Assembly (NCBI GenBank): GCA_900322035.1
Contig: ONYL01000003.1
Coordinates: 17,808-81,807, forward strand
Length of the DNA stretch: 64,000 nucleotides
Direction of reading: 5' to 3'
Source: an uncultured Prevotella sp.
Lineage (GTDB): Bacteria; Bacteroidota; Bacteroidia; Bacteroidales; Bacteroidaceae
Below are positions 63,713 to 64,000 of the stretch, one piece after another. Positions within the stretch are counted from its first letter, which is position 1. Each line of letters starts with the position of its first letter. A program made the translations under genes and the position numbers. The notes beneath the pieces were generated by a model that did not search any database, was not told where the DNA came from, and was given only the letters and a program-made list of their open reading frames with translations.

Positions 63713-64000
63713 CGCTATATCAGCAACAAAATATATAAAATGCGGTTTGCCGTCGACGAGATGGCAAACCGCATTTTGTTTTTGTTGTGTGTTCCTGACA
63801 TGGTTCATATCTCAACCCGACACTGCAAAAACGATCAATAGGAAAAGGTAAAGACGTAATCCATTCGTCGTGGACTGGTCTACTAAAGCCTTTCCATGAG
63901 TTCCTGACTTCATCACATCTTTGGTTGGATGAAGTGTCATCATTGATTATCAGTTAGTTATAAGCTTATTTCAGCAATTGATGGTGACGCAATTACGAAT
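63713..64000. other. Right edge: terminator and non-coding DNA
   Basis: Beyond the terminator at 63737-63777 no gene is recognisable before the window ends. Confidence 0.5.
63737..63777 (+). terminator. Terminator after the second M6 protease
   Basis: AAAATGCGGTTTGCC / GGCAAACCGCATTTT, 15-bp perfect stem, followed by GTTTTTGTTG. Confidence 0.9.

Overview
The window reads as chromosomal DNA of a gut- or mouth-type Bacteroidota, most likely Prevotellaceae (Prevotella sensu lato). The reasons are two SusC/SusD-type outer-membrane uptake pairs, secreted proteins ending in short C-terminal tails of the type IX secretion kind (GVYIVR..GKTYKV), a GLPGLI protein beside a TonB-dependent receptor, many promoters with the Bacteroidota -7 box TAnnTTTG, weak Shine-Dalgarno sites, and a SufBCDS Fe-S operon. 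The taxonomic call is inference. No 16S gene is present; the only RNA gene found is a tRNA-Asn.

Layout. 1-2.3 kb: a patchwork of gene remnants (a BspA-like LRR protein without N-terminus, an AraC-type regulator without sensor half, a sorting-tail fragment and an HTH fragment) and a complete Nudix hydrolase. 2.4-8.9 kb: a thioredoxin-fold lipoprotein without its CXXC, then a SusC/SusD pair with no enzyme beside it. 9.0-12.3 kb: an accessory island with an EcoO109I/PmeII-like restriction endonuclease, an AT-rich HNH endonuclease, a small ORF and a frameshifted PD-(D/E)XK family transposase; no methyltransferase is visible. 12.4-17.1 kb: ADP-ribose-type Nudix hydrolase, a hairpin repeat array, then hcp and ric (nitrosative stress and Fe-S repair) divergent from a LysR regulator. 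17.3-19.7 kb: pnp. 19.9-26.7 kb: secreted M6 metalloprotease, a paralogue of its C-terminal half, GH29 fucosidase and a sugar kinase-like phosphotransferase. 26.7-33.9 kb: AraC-type regulator divergent from a secreted YD-repeat-like protein, ferredoxin-nitroreductase, a small secreted peptide, GLPGLI protein and TonB receptor. 33.9-34.8 kb: a gene-poor tract next to tRNA-Asn. 35-42.8 kb: S41 protease, patatin phospholipase, and rimP-nusA-infB with a terminator-like hairpin in its leader. 42.9-48.1 kb: sufB, sufC, sufD, sufS. 48.2-50.7 kb: small hypothetical protein, hairpin-rich gap, rnhB and a WYL regulator overlapping by ATGA. 51.1-63.7 kb: SusC/SusD, an HExxH lipoprotein, a DUF4302-like lipoprotein, a secreted tail protein and a second M6 metalloprotease.

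How the genes fit together. Housekeeping blocks (pnp, rimP-nusA-infB, suf, rnhB) alternate with envelope and nutrient-capture modules. The right-hand Sus-like locus joins an outer-membrane importer to two predicted surface metallo-enzymes, which suggests uptake of peptides or protein-linked substrates rather than plain polysaccharide (inference). Hcp, Ric and SufBCDS together cover Fe-S building, repair and nitric-oxide damage in an anaerobe. The least explained parts are the two-nuclease island, the small peptide/GLPGLI/TonB trio, and the structured non-coding tracts at 13.1-13.3 kb and 48.7-49.1 kb.
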